A stretch of 64,000 nucleotides of DNA from Lytechinus variegatus (GCF_018143015.1 NC_054748.1:13816967-13880966), one strand, 5' to 3'. Numbered from the stretch's first letter, positions 1 to 11,940 are shown. Numbers and translations: made by a program. The notes: generated by a model from the sequence alone, not told the origin.

Positions 1-1244
1 AAGCCAATTTAAATGGAGGTGAGGCATGCAGGTTTCAATGAAGCTCAGTTATTCAAAAAGAATCAACTGTACCACACATTATGGTGAAGCCAGTTTAAAA
101 GGAGGTGAGGCAAGTTTCAATGGAGGTTTTTTTTCAAAATAATAAACTATGTAGGCCAACTACACATTATAGTGAAGCCAGCTAGTTTAAAAGATGGTGA
201 GCTAGGCAAGTTTCAATGGAGGTTTTTATAACTGTACTCTAAATTATGGTAAAGCCAATTTAAATGGAGGTGAGGCAGGTTTCAATGGAGGTTTTTTTTC
301 GAATAAACTGTACTACACATTATGGTGAAGTGGCACCAGTTTAAATGGAGGCGAGGCAAGTTTCAATGGAGGTTTTTATAACATACTCTAAATTATGGTG
401 AAGCCAATTTGAATGGAGGTGAGGCAAGTTTCAATGGAGGTTTTTTCGAATAAACTGTACTACACATTATGGTGAAGCAGCACCAGTTTAAATGGAGGCG
501 AGGCAAGTTTCAATGGAGGTTTTTATAACATACTCTAAATTATGGTGAAGCCAATTTGAATGGAGGTGAGGCAAGTTTCAATGGAGGTTTTTTAAAAAGA
601 ATAAACTGCATGTACCACACATTATGGTGAAGCCAGTTTGAAAGGAGGTGAGGCAAGTTTCAATGGAGGTTTTTTAAAAGAATAAACTGTACCACACATT
701 ATGGTGAAGCCAGTTTGAAAGGAGGTGAGGCAAGTTTCAATGGAGGTTTTTTAAAAAGAATAAACTGTACCACACATTATGGTGAAGCCAGTTTAAAAGG
801 AGGTGAGGCAAGTTTCAATGGAGGTTTTTTAAAAAGAATAAACTGTACCACACATTATGGTGAAGCCAGTTTAAAAGGAGGTGAGGCAAGTTTCAATGGA
901 GTTTTTTTAAAAAGAATAAACTGTATCACACATTATGATGAAGCCATAAAAGGAATTGAGGCAATTAGTTTCAATGGAGGTTTTTTCAAAAGAATAAACT
1001 GTACACATTATGGTGAAGCCAGTTTAAATGCAGCTAAGGCAAGTTTCAATGGATTGAGGTTTTTTAAATAGAATAAACTGCACATTATTGTGAAGCCAGT
1101 TTGAAAGGAGGTGAGGCAAGTTTCAATGGAGGTTTTTTAAAAAGAATAAACTGTACCACACATATTATGTTGAAGCCAGTTTAAAAGGAGGTGAGGCAAG
1201 TTTTAATGGAGGTTTTTATTACTGTACTCTAAATTATGGTGAAG
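1..1244. repeat. 69/78-bp minisatellite, plus orientation (block 1)
   Basis: Tandem array that runs off the left edge of the window. The long unit is 78 bp (measured between starts at 701, 779 and 857) and contains GGTGAAGCCAGTTT, GGAGGTGAGGCAAGTTTCAA and AATAAACTGTACCACACATT. The short unit is about 69 bp and replaces the last part with ATAACTGTACTCTAAATT. Long and short units are interspersed, and homopolymer runs vary in length. Both lengths are multiples of three, so some reading frames stay open by chance; I do not call a gene here. Confidence 0.95.
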
Positions 1245-1248
1245 CCAG

Positions 1249-1833
1249 TGTAGGACTGTTATTTTGACATTTTGTTTCCTTTAACAGTTTAGTTATTTAC
1301 AGTTCAAGCTTTGGTATTTAGTTCAGCTTTGTTTACATTCCTGATGCTTCTGTTGTCATCCATTTACATTTGACTTTCAACCTGCTTCTCCTGTCATTCC
1401 TTTCCTATTCAGATGTGTTCATTCATTACATTCCCACATCTGATTCTTTTGTTCAACATTCTTATTATGTAATCATCCCAACATCTTATTCATCTCCATC
1501 CTCTATCTCTTATTGGTTATTTTTATGAATTAGACTTTTCCACTTTCAGTTGGCTCCTCCATTCTCTTAATTTTCATTGGTTGATTTTGTGTAATTTAAA
1601 TATATGCTAATTTTGTATTGCCATTATGAGTTTAGCTGAGGCAAATTAGCCCAGCAAATAAACAGTGCACTACCAGACTTCATCGAGTTAAGTTCTATTT
1701 TGTTCCCGTGTCTTTCGAGTTAAGTTCCCTCTTCTCCTCTCCGTTTGCTTCTGTTTGATGTGTGATTGAGCTTATGTTACTCCTTCTTCAGTTATTTAAT
1801 TTCCCTATAAACCGTATTATTTTCAACCCCACA
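1249..1833 (+). repeat. 5' LTR
   Basis: TGTAGGACTG at the start and CAACCCCACA at the end; 585 bp. An AATAAA signal lies near 1657. It is almost identical to the copy at 5287-5871. Confidence 0.92.
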
Positions 1834-2240
1834 ACTGGTGGCAGCGTCGGTCGAACTTCGCCACGCCCTTCTCCAAGCATTCTTCAAGCCTTCCGTTCCT
1901 GCCTTCTGTTCCTGTTTGCTCCAGTCTACCATCTTCTACAATTTTTGCAATCCGGAGATTCAACTTCTTCTGTAATTACAGACTATTTATTTAACGTCAG
2001 CTAGAATCTACTTTACTTCGGTGAGTGTAATCTGCTACAAGGACGTATAGATACTCCTGTTTACAGCACTAAGTTATTTTGTGAACTTCTCTTCAGTTTA
2101 TAACTGTTTATCGACACATTTGAACTTCTCATTTTCGCCTGCTACTGCCTCATCTAGAGACTCTTTATCAATTTTAGAGACTCTCCCATTTTGCCCAGAT
2201 TATTATTTTCAGTCTTCAGCCAATACTGTTTATTTTCATC

Positions 2241-3536
2241 ATGCCACTTCATCCGTATACGCCAGATTCTCCCAGCTTACCTGGCTATCCTGAAGGACAA
2301 CATAACTTACCTACAAATTTCATTGATATGAACAGTAATGTCCTTCAGTTATTTGATCGTGTGGACTGCCTAGAAAAGCTTGTTTGCAGCCTACAAGAAC
2401 AACTCCACACGCAAGAATTCAAGTCTTCAGCACAACGAACTTGTCAGTTTGTCAATGCCACCACACAAACGGACAGTCATGACTTCTCCAACCCAACCAT
2501 GGACTTTGAAACTCTCTCTGAAAAGATTCGACATTGCCAATGCAAAGATAGAGACATTTCTACGCTAAAATATTTCATCGTTAACAACATCATCCCTGAG
2601 AGTAAAGAGATCTCGAACTTTCAACCGAAGATGCGCCGATACCTCTGGCATCTTCCTCGATTTGTAGTACAAGACAACATCGTGTACCGCAAAAAGATGG
2701 ACTCTGATCGTATCACCGAAACTCTTCAGCTCCTTGTTCCTTCCAGCCTCGTGTCTGATGTTCTTCAAACTCTACACCCATCAGTAGGTCATGTCAGCTC
2801 GCAAAGAACACTTGAAATTACGTCTCAGAATCTGTTTTGGCCATTCATGCTCAGAGACATTCACAACTTCACAAGCACCTGCCAGCTCTGCCAAAATTCC
2901 ACCAACGTCAGCCCCAATTCCTCCATAGCTCAGCAAACACCATCTTCTGTCATCCAGAAAGCAGTATGTGCAATAACCGAACTCACCAAGGACTTCATTA
3001 ATTGCACAAAGTCACAGAACTTTGAACCATCTGCTAAACGTAAAAGAAGCAGGAGGTCCCGTCAACGAGTTCATCGTACTCCTCAGCCAACACCACAAAG
3101 CAGCAGTATGAATAGCTTTTCATCTCCAGAAGACCAGCTACACCATTCACCACCAAGATGCCAACCTTGCCCATCGCTACAGAAACGCCATCCCCACTCG
3201 CCTCCAAAGGACACTTCCAACCACTCTCCCCAAAGTCACTATTTCAACCAGCAAATCCAGCCATCTCCACATCGCTATCACAACCGATCTCAACCAACAA
3301 ACTATCGCAACCACCCACCACCAAGCGAATCGTCAAGACATCATCGCTACCATGCAAGAGACCTTAGCAGCCATTCACCACCTTCAGACATCCGCGATGC
3401 TATCTACGAGCCTCTAATGGACCTTCATCATCATTCACCAAGAGGATACAGCGAATACTCACCTCCAAGAGACAGTCACAGTTACCATGATATTCCAAGA
3501 CATCATTCACCTTACAGAGACGATAGATATTTCTAG
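2241..3536 (+). CDS. Internal reading frame of the LTR element (integrase-type zinc domain plus His/Ser/Pro-rich tail)
   Basis: A 431-residue frame starting at ATG inside the LTR element. Its middle has the H-H-C-C zinc-binding signature typical of the N-terminal domain of retroviral and Ty3/gypsy integrases (a GH...RTL...FWP...C-x2-C pattern, about residues 178-222). No DDE catalytic core or reverse transcriptase follows. A basic Arg/Ser-rich stretch (about 266-280) is followed by a long tail of repeated His-Ser-Pro motifs. The family comes from the zinc signature and the LTR context; the role of the tail is unknown. It could be an accessory protein of a non-autonomous element. Treated as part of a fossil element, not a host gene. 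Confidence 0.6.
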   Translation: MPLHPYTPDSPSLPGYPEGQHNLPTNFIDMNSNVLQLFDRVDCLEKLVCSLQEQLHTQEFKSSAQRTCQFVNATTQTDSHDFSNPTMDFETLSEKIRHCQCKDRDISTLKYFIVNNIIPESKEISNFQPKMRRYLWHLPRFVVQDNIVYRKKMDSDRITETLQLLVPSSLVSDVLQTLHPSVGHVSSQRTLEITSQNLFWPFMLRDIHNFTSTCQLCQNSTNVSPNSSIAQQTPSSVIQKAVCAITELTKDFINCTKSQNFEPSAKRKRSRRSRQRVHRTPQPTPQSSSMNSFSSPEDQLHHSPPRCQPCPSLQKRHPHSPPKDTSNHSPQSHYFNQQIQPSPHRYHNRSQPTNYRNHPPPSESSRHHRYHARDLSSHSPPSDIRDAIYEPLMDLHHHSPRGYSEYSPPRDSHSYHDIPRHHSPYRDDRYF

Positions 3537-5286
3537 GTCAAGAATATTGTTTCATAATGGACATTAACTCTGCCAAATAGGTTTTGAGACTCTAATACAT
3601 ACTTTGAATTTGTGAACATCTTTTGATGCAAATAATTGAGAAACTGAAATCTCAAAGTTCTTTTAAAAGAAAATTGTTCTATAATTGTATACTGACCAGA
3701 TTTCCAAATTAATTGTCATCAAGAATTTTGATAGCTATTGACAAACTTTTCAGTATGAAAATTTTGGAATTGATAAGGGTTACTATTTAGGATTACAGTT
3801 GAAATTGTAAGTCATGGTTCAACAACTTTTTGTAATACAAAATTTGTGAAGTATGAAGATTTAAAAAAAAAATATACTGGAAATCAAAAATCTATAATCC
3901 AACTTGATTTCATGAAACAGGTTGACTTTATTCCATGTTCTTTATAAAATCAAAATTTTAAAAGAAAAGTGATTGAATTGAAAACACCTTATTTTTATAT
4001 TTTTACAATCTTTCATTCTAACCTAAACCAAAAATCATAATTCCAAAATAAACATATAAAAAAGAAAAGAATTTTGCTCATCATTTCAACAAACAAAATT
4101 TGGTAACCACCTATCAAATCACAAGGTGTATTCCAGACTAAGTCACTTTTCAAAAATATTACCATCTTTTGACTTAACGTACACCATTATCTTTATCGTA
4201 TTATCATATGTCATGAATTGTATTTCGTAACTCTTGATCTTGTGATCTACAATTTTTTTAAATCATGTGTACTCACACTTTTAAAATACATGGTTAGTGT
4301 TCCATATGATCATGGATATGCCATCTATGAATTTCACTTTTGTTGCAATTAATTTTAATGTTTTCGTATTTCATATAAATTTATTGCAGAAATACTGTTT
4401 TGTAGTCTGAAAATATATTTGATCTTCATGTTAAAAAAAAAAGAAACCATACAATCTGTCACTTTTTCCTGAATTAACTAAATTTTGGAGAGAAAAAAAA
4501 ATCCATCTTCAGAAATAGCCAAATACTAAATATCTTATAAAAAAAAATGATCAAATGCATTTTAGACATTTCACCAAAACATTTTTGTTTTAACTAAAAG
4601 ATCAAATGTATATTTTTAACCTCATTTTTAATAGTTAATAATTATATCATATTTGTCTAGGTAGTGCTCTCATTTAAGTTTTGTATTGTATTGTATATAA
4701 ACACTGAGTATATTGGTTCATATAATTCAATTTGTTCAAAAGTCAAAATCAAATTCTTCAAACTTATTTTTCAGAATTATACTAAATTGAAAATTCAAAA
4801 TTAAAGTTCTTCAAACCATCAAGAATTAACATTTTTTTTAAAAATCTCCAATTCAATTCAAAGACAAGCAAACTGAAGAATTCATATTTTGAATTATCTT
4901 TCAATTGAAATTTTTTTTTGTTTTGACATAAAAAGGACTAAAAATCGCACAAGATCCATTTCAAGGTTTTATTTGATAATACTCTTTAATCTAATTGCTT
5001 ATCAAATTTTTGAATTTTGATTTGACTGTTAAAAAAATCTCAGTACCTAGCCTTTTTATAAAATTTTTTTTTACTTTGTTATGGCTTGTAAAATAATTAT
5101 ACACAACACCAAAAAATAGGATACAGATGTCAGATTTGATTTATCATCTAAATGAGTTTAGTTTTGTCTTGTAAGATAGTTATATGTATACATGTTACAA
5201 AAACTCTGGTAGGACACAAGTCTTTATTATTTTTCTTAAATTCATTCTTAAAATTGAGGACAATTTTTTTGAAAGAAGGATGTTTA
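3537..5286 (+). other. AT-rich non-coding interior of the LTR element
   Basis: About 1.75 kb between the internal reading frame and the 3' LTR. It is strongly AT-rich with many A and T runs and no frame of note. It belongs to the element because it lies between the paired LTRs. Confidence 0.7.
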
Positions 5287-5871
5287 TGTAGGACTGTTAT
5301 TTTGACATTTTGTTTCCTTTAACAGTTTAGTTATTTACAGTTCAAGCTTTGGTATTTAGTTCAGCTTTGTTTACATTCCTGATGCTTCTGTTGTCATCCA
5401 TTTACATTTGACTTTCAACCTGCTTCTCCTGTCATTCCTTTCCTATTCAGATGTGTTCATTCATTACATTCCCACATCTGATTCTTTTGTTCAACATTCT
5501 TATTATGTAATCATCCCAACATCTTATTCATCTCCATCCTCTATCTCTTATTGGTTATTTTTATGAATTAGACTTTTCCACTTTCAGTTGGCTCCTCCAT
5601 TCTCTTAATTTTCATTGGTTGATTTTGTGTAATTTAAATATATGCTAATTTTGTATTGCCATTATGAGTTTAGCTGAGGCAAATTAGCCCAGCAAATAAA
5701 CAGTGCACTACCAGACTTCATCGAGTTAAGTTCTATTTTGTTCCCGTGTCTTTCGAGTTAAGTTCCCTCTTCTCCTCTCCGTTTGCTTCTGTTTGATGTG
5801 TGATTGAGCTTATGTTACTCCTTCTTCAGTTATTTAATTTCCCCATAAACTGTATTATTTTCAACCCCACA
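5287..5871 (+). repeat. 3' LTR
   Basis: 585 bp, the same length as the 5' LTR, followed at once by the target duplication CCAG and the resumed minisatellite. Confidence 0.92.
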
Positions 5872-5875
5872 CCAG

Positions 5876-6955
5876 TTTGAAAGGAGGTGAGGCAAGTTTC
5901 AATGGAGGTTTTTTAAAAAGAATAAACTGCATGTACCACAAATTATGGTGAAGCCAATTTAAATGAAGGTGAGGCAGGTTTCAATGGAGGTTTTTATAAT
6001 TGTACTCTAAATTATGGTGAAGCCGATTTAAATGGAGGTGAGGCAGGTTTCAATGGAGTTTTTTTTAAAAGAATAAACTGTATCACACATTATGATGAAG
6101 CCATAAAAGGAATTGAGGCAATTAGTTTCAATGGAGGTTTTTTCAAAAGAATAAACTGTACACATTATGGTGAAGCCAGTTTAAATGCAGCTAAGGCAAG
6201 TTTCAATGGAGTTTTTTTTAAAAGAATAAACTGTACCACACATTATGGTGAAGCCAGTTTAAAAGGAGGTGAGGCAAGTTTCAATGGAGGTTTTTTAAAA
6301 AGAATAAACTGTACCACACATATTATGTTGAAGCCAGTTTAAAAAAAAGGAGGTGAGGCAAGTTTTAATGGAGGTTTTTATAACTACTCTAAATTATGGT
6401 GAAGCCAGTTTGAAAGGAGGTGAGGCAAGTTTCAATGGAGGTTTTTTAAAAAGAATAAACTGTACCACACATATTATGTTGAAGCCAGTTTAAAAGGAGG
6501 TGAGGCAAGTTTTAATGGAGGTTTTTATTACTGTACTCTAAATTATGGTGAAGCCAGTTTGAAAGGAGGTGAGGCAAGTTTCAATGGAGGTTTTTTAAAA
6601 AGAATAAACTGTACCACACATTATGGTGAAGCCAGTTTAAAAGGAGGTGAGGCAAGTTTCAATGGAGATGTTTAAAAAGAAAGAACTGTACCGGTATTAT
6701 AGTGAAACCAATTTTAAAGGAGGTGAGGCAAGTTTTAAAGGAAGTTTTTTATAACCGTACTCCAAATTATGGTGTAGCCAATTTAAAAGGAGGTGAGGCA
6801 AGTGCCAATGGAGTTTTTTTATAACTGTACTACACATGAGTGTGAAGCCAATTGAAAAGGAGGTGAGGAAAGTTTCAATGTAGGTTTCTTAAAAGGAATA
6901 AACTGTACCACACATTATGGTGCAGACAGTTTAAATGGAGGTTCCACTTCCTGCA
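5876..6955. repeat. 69/78-bp minisatellite, plus orientation (block 2)
   Basis: Continuation of block 1 after the LTR element, with the same long and short units. The last units (6660-6955) are more diverged, including GGAAGTTTTTTATAACCGTA variants. It stops shortly before the left end of the element at 6984. Confidence 0.93.
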
Positions 6956-6983
6956 CCATGATTTGGTTTTTTTGTATGAGCTA

Positions 6984-9293
6984 CAGGCAATATTAAAGAG
7001 CACCCTTCACGATAATTATACACGTGAACGCAGCGCTTGCATCGAGTCAGTACATACAGTGCAGGCATTTTTTTATACTACCACGTGCGTGATTGTGAAT
7101 CAAGAAGTTGACAAGAAGCTACAAGATGGCTTTTTCAAGTGTGTCCATTGAAACTTGCCTCACCTCCTTTTAAATTGGCTTCACCATAATTTGGAGTACG
7201 GTTATAAAAAACTTCCTTTAAAACTTGGCTCACCTCCTTTAAAATTGGTTTCACCATCATACCAGTACAGTTTTTTTCTTTTTAAAAATCTCCATTGAAA
7301 CTTGCCTCACCTCCTTTTAAACTGGCTTCACCATAATGTGTGGTACAGTTTATTCTTTTAAAAAAAAACCTCCATTGAAACTTGCCTCACCTCCTTTCAA
7401 ACTAGCTTCACCATAATGTGTGGTACAGTTTATTCTTTAAAAAAAACCTCCATTGAAACTTGCCTCACCTCCATTTAAACTGGCTTCACCATAATGTGTA
7501 GTACAGTTTATTCTCTTGAAAAAACCTCCATTTAAACTTGCCTCACCTCCTTTAAAACTGGCTTCACCATAATGTGTGGTACAGTTTATTCTTTTAAAAA
7601 AAAAACCTCCATTGAAACTTGCCTCACCTCCTTTCAAACTGGCTTCACCATAATGTGTGGTACAGTTTATTCTTTAAAAAAAACCTCCATTGAAACTTGC
7701 CTCACCTCCATTTAAACTGGCTTCACCATAATGTGTAGTACAGTTTATTCTTTTGAAAAAACCTCCATTGAAACTTGCCTCACTTCCTTTTAAACTGGCT
7801 TCAACATAATATGTGTGGTACAGTTTATTCTTTAAAAAAAAACTCCATTGAAACTAGCCTCACCTCCTTTTAAACTGGCTTCGACCACCATAAAGTGTGG
7901 TACAGTTTATTCTTTTTAAAAAACCTCCATTGAAACTTGCCTCACCTCCTTTTAACTTGGCTACACCATCATTTGTAGTACAGTTATAAAAACCTCCATT
8001 GAAACTTGCCTCACCTCCTTTTAAATTGGCTTCACCATCATTTGTAGTACAGTTATAACAAACTCCATTGGAACTTGCCTCACCTCCTTTTAACTTGGCT
8101 ACACCATAATTTGGAGTACGGTTAGAAAGAACTTCCTTTAAAACTTGCCTCAACTCCTTTAAAATTGGTTTCACCATAATTTAGAGTACAGTTATAAAAA
8201 TCTCCATTGAAACTTGCCTCACCTCCTTTTAAAGTGGCTTCACCATAATGTGTGGTACAGTTTATTCTTTTTAAAAAACTGAGCTCCATTGAAACCTGCC
8301 TCACCTCCATTTAAATTGGCTTCACCATAATTTAGAGTACAATTATAAAAACCTCCATTGAAACTTGCCTCACCTCCTTTAAAACTGGCTTCAACAGAAT
8401 TTGTGTGGTACAGTTTATTCTTTTTAAAAAACCTCCATTGAAACTTGCCTCACCTCCTTTTAAACTGGCTTCACCATAATGTGTGGTACAGTTTATTCTT
8501 TTTAAAAAACCTCCATTGAAACTTGCCTCACCTCCTTTCAAACTGGCTTCACCATAATGTGTGGTACAGTTTATTCTTTTTAAAAAACTTCCTTTAAAAC
8601 TTGCCTCACCTCCTTTAAAATTGGTTTCACCATAATATACCGGTACAGTTTTTTATTTTTAAAAACCTCCATTGAAACCTGCCTCACCTCCATTTAAACT
8701 GGATTCACCATCATGTGCAGTACAATATATTCTTTTTAAAAACCTCCATTGAAACTTGCCTCACCTCCTTTTAAATTGGCTTCACCATCATTTGTAGTAC
8801 AGTTATAAAAACCTCCATTGAAACTTGCCTCACCTCCTTTTAAATTGGCTTCACCATCATTTGTAGTACAGTTATAACAAACTCCATTGGAACTTGCCTC
8901 ACCTCCTTTTAACTTGGCTACACCATAATTTGGAGTACGGTTAGAAAGAACTTCCTTTAAAACTTGCCTCACCTTTAAAATTGGTTTCACCATAATTTAG
9001 AGTACAGTTATAAAAATCTCCATTGAAACTTGCCTCACCTCCTTTTAAAGTGGCTTCACCATAATGTGTGGTACAGTTTATTCTTTTTAAAAAACTCGAG
9101 CTCCATTGAAACCTGCCTCACCTCCATTTAAATTGGCTTCAACATAATTTAGAGTACAGTTATAAAAACCTCCATTGAAACTTGCCTCACCTCCTTTTAA
9201 ACTGGCTTCAACATAATATGTGTACGGTACAGTTCATTAAAACCTCCATTGAAACTTGCCTCACCTCCTGGAGGGCGCTCTTTAATATGCCTG
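6984..9293. mobile_element. TIR element with TA target duplication containing the inverted minisatellite
   Basis: The left end (6984) reads CAGGCAATATTAAAGAGC and the right end (to 9293) is its inverted complement apart from a 2-bp indel. Both ends are flanked by TA (6982-6983 and 9294-9295), the target duplication typical of Tc1/mariner-type elements. Inside, about 170 bp of unique sequence (7001-7148) is followed by the minisatellite in minus orientation, which runs almost to the right end. No transposase is seen, so this would be a non-autonomous element whose interior expanded as a minisatellite. Confidence 0.6.
7149..9268. repeat. 69/78-bp minisatellite, minus orientation (block 3)
   Basis: About 28-30 units of the same family as blocks 1 and 2, now as the reverse complement (CATTGAAACTTGCCTCACCT, ACTGGCTTCACCATAATGTG). 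Two stretches, near 7920-8330 and 8740-9150, carry the same order of variant units, which points to a higher-order duplication inside the array. Confidence 0.93.
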
Positions 9294-9299
9294 TAGGTT

Positions 9300-9665
9300 G
9301 GAGGTTGTACGAAAAACGAAATCACGTTGCAGGGACTGGAAAAGGGAGTCTCTGATCTCGTCTTCGCTGTTTTCGTTTTTACAAACGGAATCACGGAGCG
9401 GAGAGCGTGTTCTGATTTTGTTTTTGATGCATGAAAACACAAGTCACAGAGCGAAAATCGTGTTCTGGTTTTGTTTTTGATACATAAAAACACAAATATA
9501 AAATGAGAAATCAGAGAGAGCCCAAAACATTTCTGATTTCAATATTCTGTTTTTGATCAACAAAAACGAAATCACAGCACGGGTTTTCACGCTGTGATTT
9601 CGTTTTTTGTTTTCAAAGACCGAACCACGTACTGATTTTCCGTTTTCGCTGTACGCTGAACGGGT
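9300..9665. other. Non-genic stretch with a degenerate direct repeat
   Basis: No gene recognised. A unit of about 55-60 bp built around CGTGTTCTGGTTTTGTTTTT and GAAAACACAA occurs twice (about 9396-9455 and 9456-9510). Several further ACGAAATCAC-type words follow up to 9600. Confidence 0.45.
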
Positions 9666-9689
9666 ATGAAAAACGAATTATCCATTAGT

Positions 9690-9830
9690 ACCCTGATTCC
9701 GGACCTCCGACCGTCTGCTTCCAGACCAGCAATCATCCGCTTCAGACCAACCCGTCTGCTCCGAACCACCAGCCATCTGCTCCAGACTCCGAACCGTCCG
9801 CTTCCAGACCAACCAGACTACCAAAAGAGC
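9690..9830. repeat. Degenerate short tandem repeat (CCGTCTGCTTCCAGACCA-like)
   Basis: About six imperfect units of 18-24 bp with the words GTCTGC and CAGACC. The overlapping frames on both strands are by-products of the repeat. Confidence 0.55.
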
Positions 9831-10689
9831 AAGCCCTGGTATGGTCTCTTGCTGGCGTGCAAAAGACCCAACATACAAGGAAATCTAACCAGTCGTCGCC
9901 TAGGATTCTAGGTTTCCCCGTGGAAAGACATGCGAACGATCATATAAATCATTTCGAACGCATCCACGTACTTTATTTATAGGATAGCGAATCCAAATCA
10001 ATCTGCATACTTTACGTGCAATGCACCCCGTGGCCGTCGTATTTCAACAGATCATCGGCATAGCCTCACGAGTACATGAACTTACTGTACTTATCCATTA
10101 ATTATACAATATCTGAATTAACCTCTGTTACAATCTTAGAACAGCTATAACTTTGCTCTCCGTAGCTACGCCACTGGTCGTTTCCTCTCCCATGGATGCT
10201 GTCCGATGAACCCATTCATTAGTTTTTTTTATATACTGACATGATATAAGGAGCATTTTGACAAATTTTGGTAAGAATTTCCAAAGAGCATAGGTTTCTC
10301 ACAAATCAAACAATGTGAGCGCGCAGCGCGAGCTGAACATTTTGATACACTTAACAATTTGTGTAAATCAAACAAAATAATGAAAGTTTGATGTGCGAGC
10401 TAAAAAATTGTGTGCAAATTGATATCAGAACTGGATATATTGTATATATATTGGTTATATATTAGTGTCATTACACAGGTAATGCGAGCGCGAAGCGCGA
10501 GCGAAAAATTTTATATAAAGTCTATTTTCCAATTCTTCCCCTCACTTTTTTTATATCCTTTCGGGGTCGGGCCGGTCGTTACGAGGCTGTAAATTACCCA
10601 TCATGGGTAAAATACCTCTTTCTTTCTGTTTTTCATAGTTTCTATCAAGGTAAAGAGTACACTTTTTTCTGCAGGTTGTCAAAAAATAG
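9831..10689. other. Repeat-derived stretch with GC-rich palindromes; no gene
   Basis: The end motif TAGCTACGCCACTGG lies near 10164-10178 and matches the CAGTGGCGTA ends of hAT-like elements elsewhere in the window. Palindromic cores GTGAGCGCGCAGCGCGAGC (about 10315) and GCGAGCGCGAAGCGCGAGC (about 10484) are spaced about 169 bp apart. I see no second end, so this is probably a decayed copy. Confidence 0.45.
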
Positions 10690-11225
10690 GGCGGCCGTCA
10701 CATGGCAAAACGATGTATCTGAAAATTTTGACTTTTTCAGGTTTTGACATTTGGGGGGGGTTTCAGGGAGCTCTTTTCATTTATCTTACTCTCATAATTA
10801 CAGGTATTTTCATTTTCAAGATAGCATGGGCTATCTGCAGCAAATTTGCCAACTCGTTTGATGGTAGAATGATGTATCTTACAGATACACTCCAAAAATG
10901 CCGCAGTAGAGCGCAATGTTTTTCGGTAAAAAGGTGTATCTGTTAGTTACACTTTTCTGCCATCAAATGAGTGAGCGCACCCCAGCTTCGTGAAATATGG
11001 CAAAAGGGTGCATCTGCAACATACATCTTTTTACCATAATCGGTGAGCCACGAACTTCATAGACTAGTTTATGGCAAAATAGTGTATCTGCAACATACAT
11101 CTTTTTCCACAAATTGTGCGCCACGAAAGTCAGAGACTAGTTTATGGCAAAATAGTGTATCTGCAACATACATCTTTTTCCACAAGTTGTGCGCCCCGAA
11201 AGTCAGAGACTAGTTTATGGTAAAA
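10690..11225. repeat. GTGTATCTGCAACATACATC tandem repeats (about 73 bp period)
   Basis: Three to four units of TTTATGGCAAAATAGTGTAT followed by CTGCAACATACATCTTTTT; the last two (about 11070-11220) are near-identical. More diverged versions extend left to about 10710. The same words occur in inverted orientation at 16140-16325, on the far side of the 11230-16296 element. Confidence 0.7.
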
Positions 11226-11283
11226 GAGTGCAGGCGCGGATCCATGGGGGGCCGAGGGGGCCTTGCCCCCCCCCCCTTCGGCG

Positions 11284-11940
11284 AAAAAAAAAGAGAGAGG
11301 GAAAGAAAGAGGGGAAGAGGGGAAAGAAAGGAAGAAAAAGAAGAAAGGAAGAAAAAAAGAGAGGAAAAGGAGGGAAAGAAAAAAGGAAAAGAGAGAGAGA
11401 AGAGGGGGAAAAGAGGAGGGGAAAAGAGAGAGGAAAAGGGGAAAAAAGAGAAGGAAAAAGAGAGGGAAAGGAAAAGGAAAAAAAGAGAAGGGGAAAAGGA
11501 AGAGAAGAAAAAGAGAGAGGAAAAAGAGGAAAGAAAAGGAGGAAGAGAAGAAAAGAAAGGGAGAGGGAGGAAAGAAGAGAAGAAAAAAGAGAGGGGAAAG
11601 AAAAGAAGAAGGGAAAGAAAAAAAGGGGAAAGAAAGAGAAAAAAGAGGAAGAGGGGAAGGAAGAGAAGAAAAGGGAGGGGGAGAAGGAAAAAAGAGGAAG
11701 AGGGGGGAAGAGAGAGGAAAAGGAGAAAAAGGGAAAGAGAGGAAGAGGGAAGAAAGAAGAGGAAAAAAGAGAGAGAAGGGGGAAGAAAAGGGGAAAGGAA
11801 GAGAAGAAAAGGGAGAGGGGAAAGAAAAGGAGAGAGAGGAGGAGGGAGGAAAGAAGAGAAGAAAAAAGAGAATGAGGAGGAAAGAAGAGAAGAAAAGGGG
11901 AAGGACGAGAAGAAAAAAAGAGGAAGAGGAGGAAAGAAAT
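11284..11940. repeat. Polypurine (A/G) tract, about 660 bp
   Basis: Almost pure A and G on the plus strand, with unit-like GGAAAGAAAAGG and AAGAGAGAGGAAAAGG words. Long overlapping frames rich in Lys/Arg/Glu on one strand and Phe/Ser/Leu/Pro on the other result from the composition. Tracts of this kind can form triple-helical DNA. Confidence 0.95.

Larger units (their letters stand above)
1249..5871 (+). mobile_element. LTR retrotransposon, non-autonomous, probably Ty3/gypsy-like, young
   Basis: Two direct 585-bp LTRs (1249-1833 and 5287-5871) begin TG and end CA and differ at only about two sites, so the insertion is recent. A 4-bp target duplication CCAG lies at 1245-1248 and 5872-5875. 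Internal parts are a primer-binding-type TGG stretch just after the 5' LTR, one long open reading frame (2241-3536), about 1.75 kb of AT-rich non-coding sequence, and a short purine run (5271-5280) before the 3' LTR. No reverse transcriptase or protease domain is recognisable, so it looks like a non-autonomous derivative that is structurally whole at its ends. It inserted into the minisatellite. Confidence 0.88.

Noticed and set aside
715-1071. 118-codon open frame with repeated GEAS/FNGG peptides
   Set aside because: It is a by-product of a minisatellite whose unit is a multiple of three; equivalent frames appear in every array and orientation and are often interrupted.
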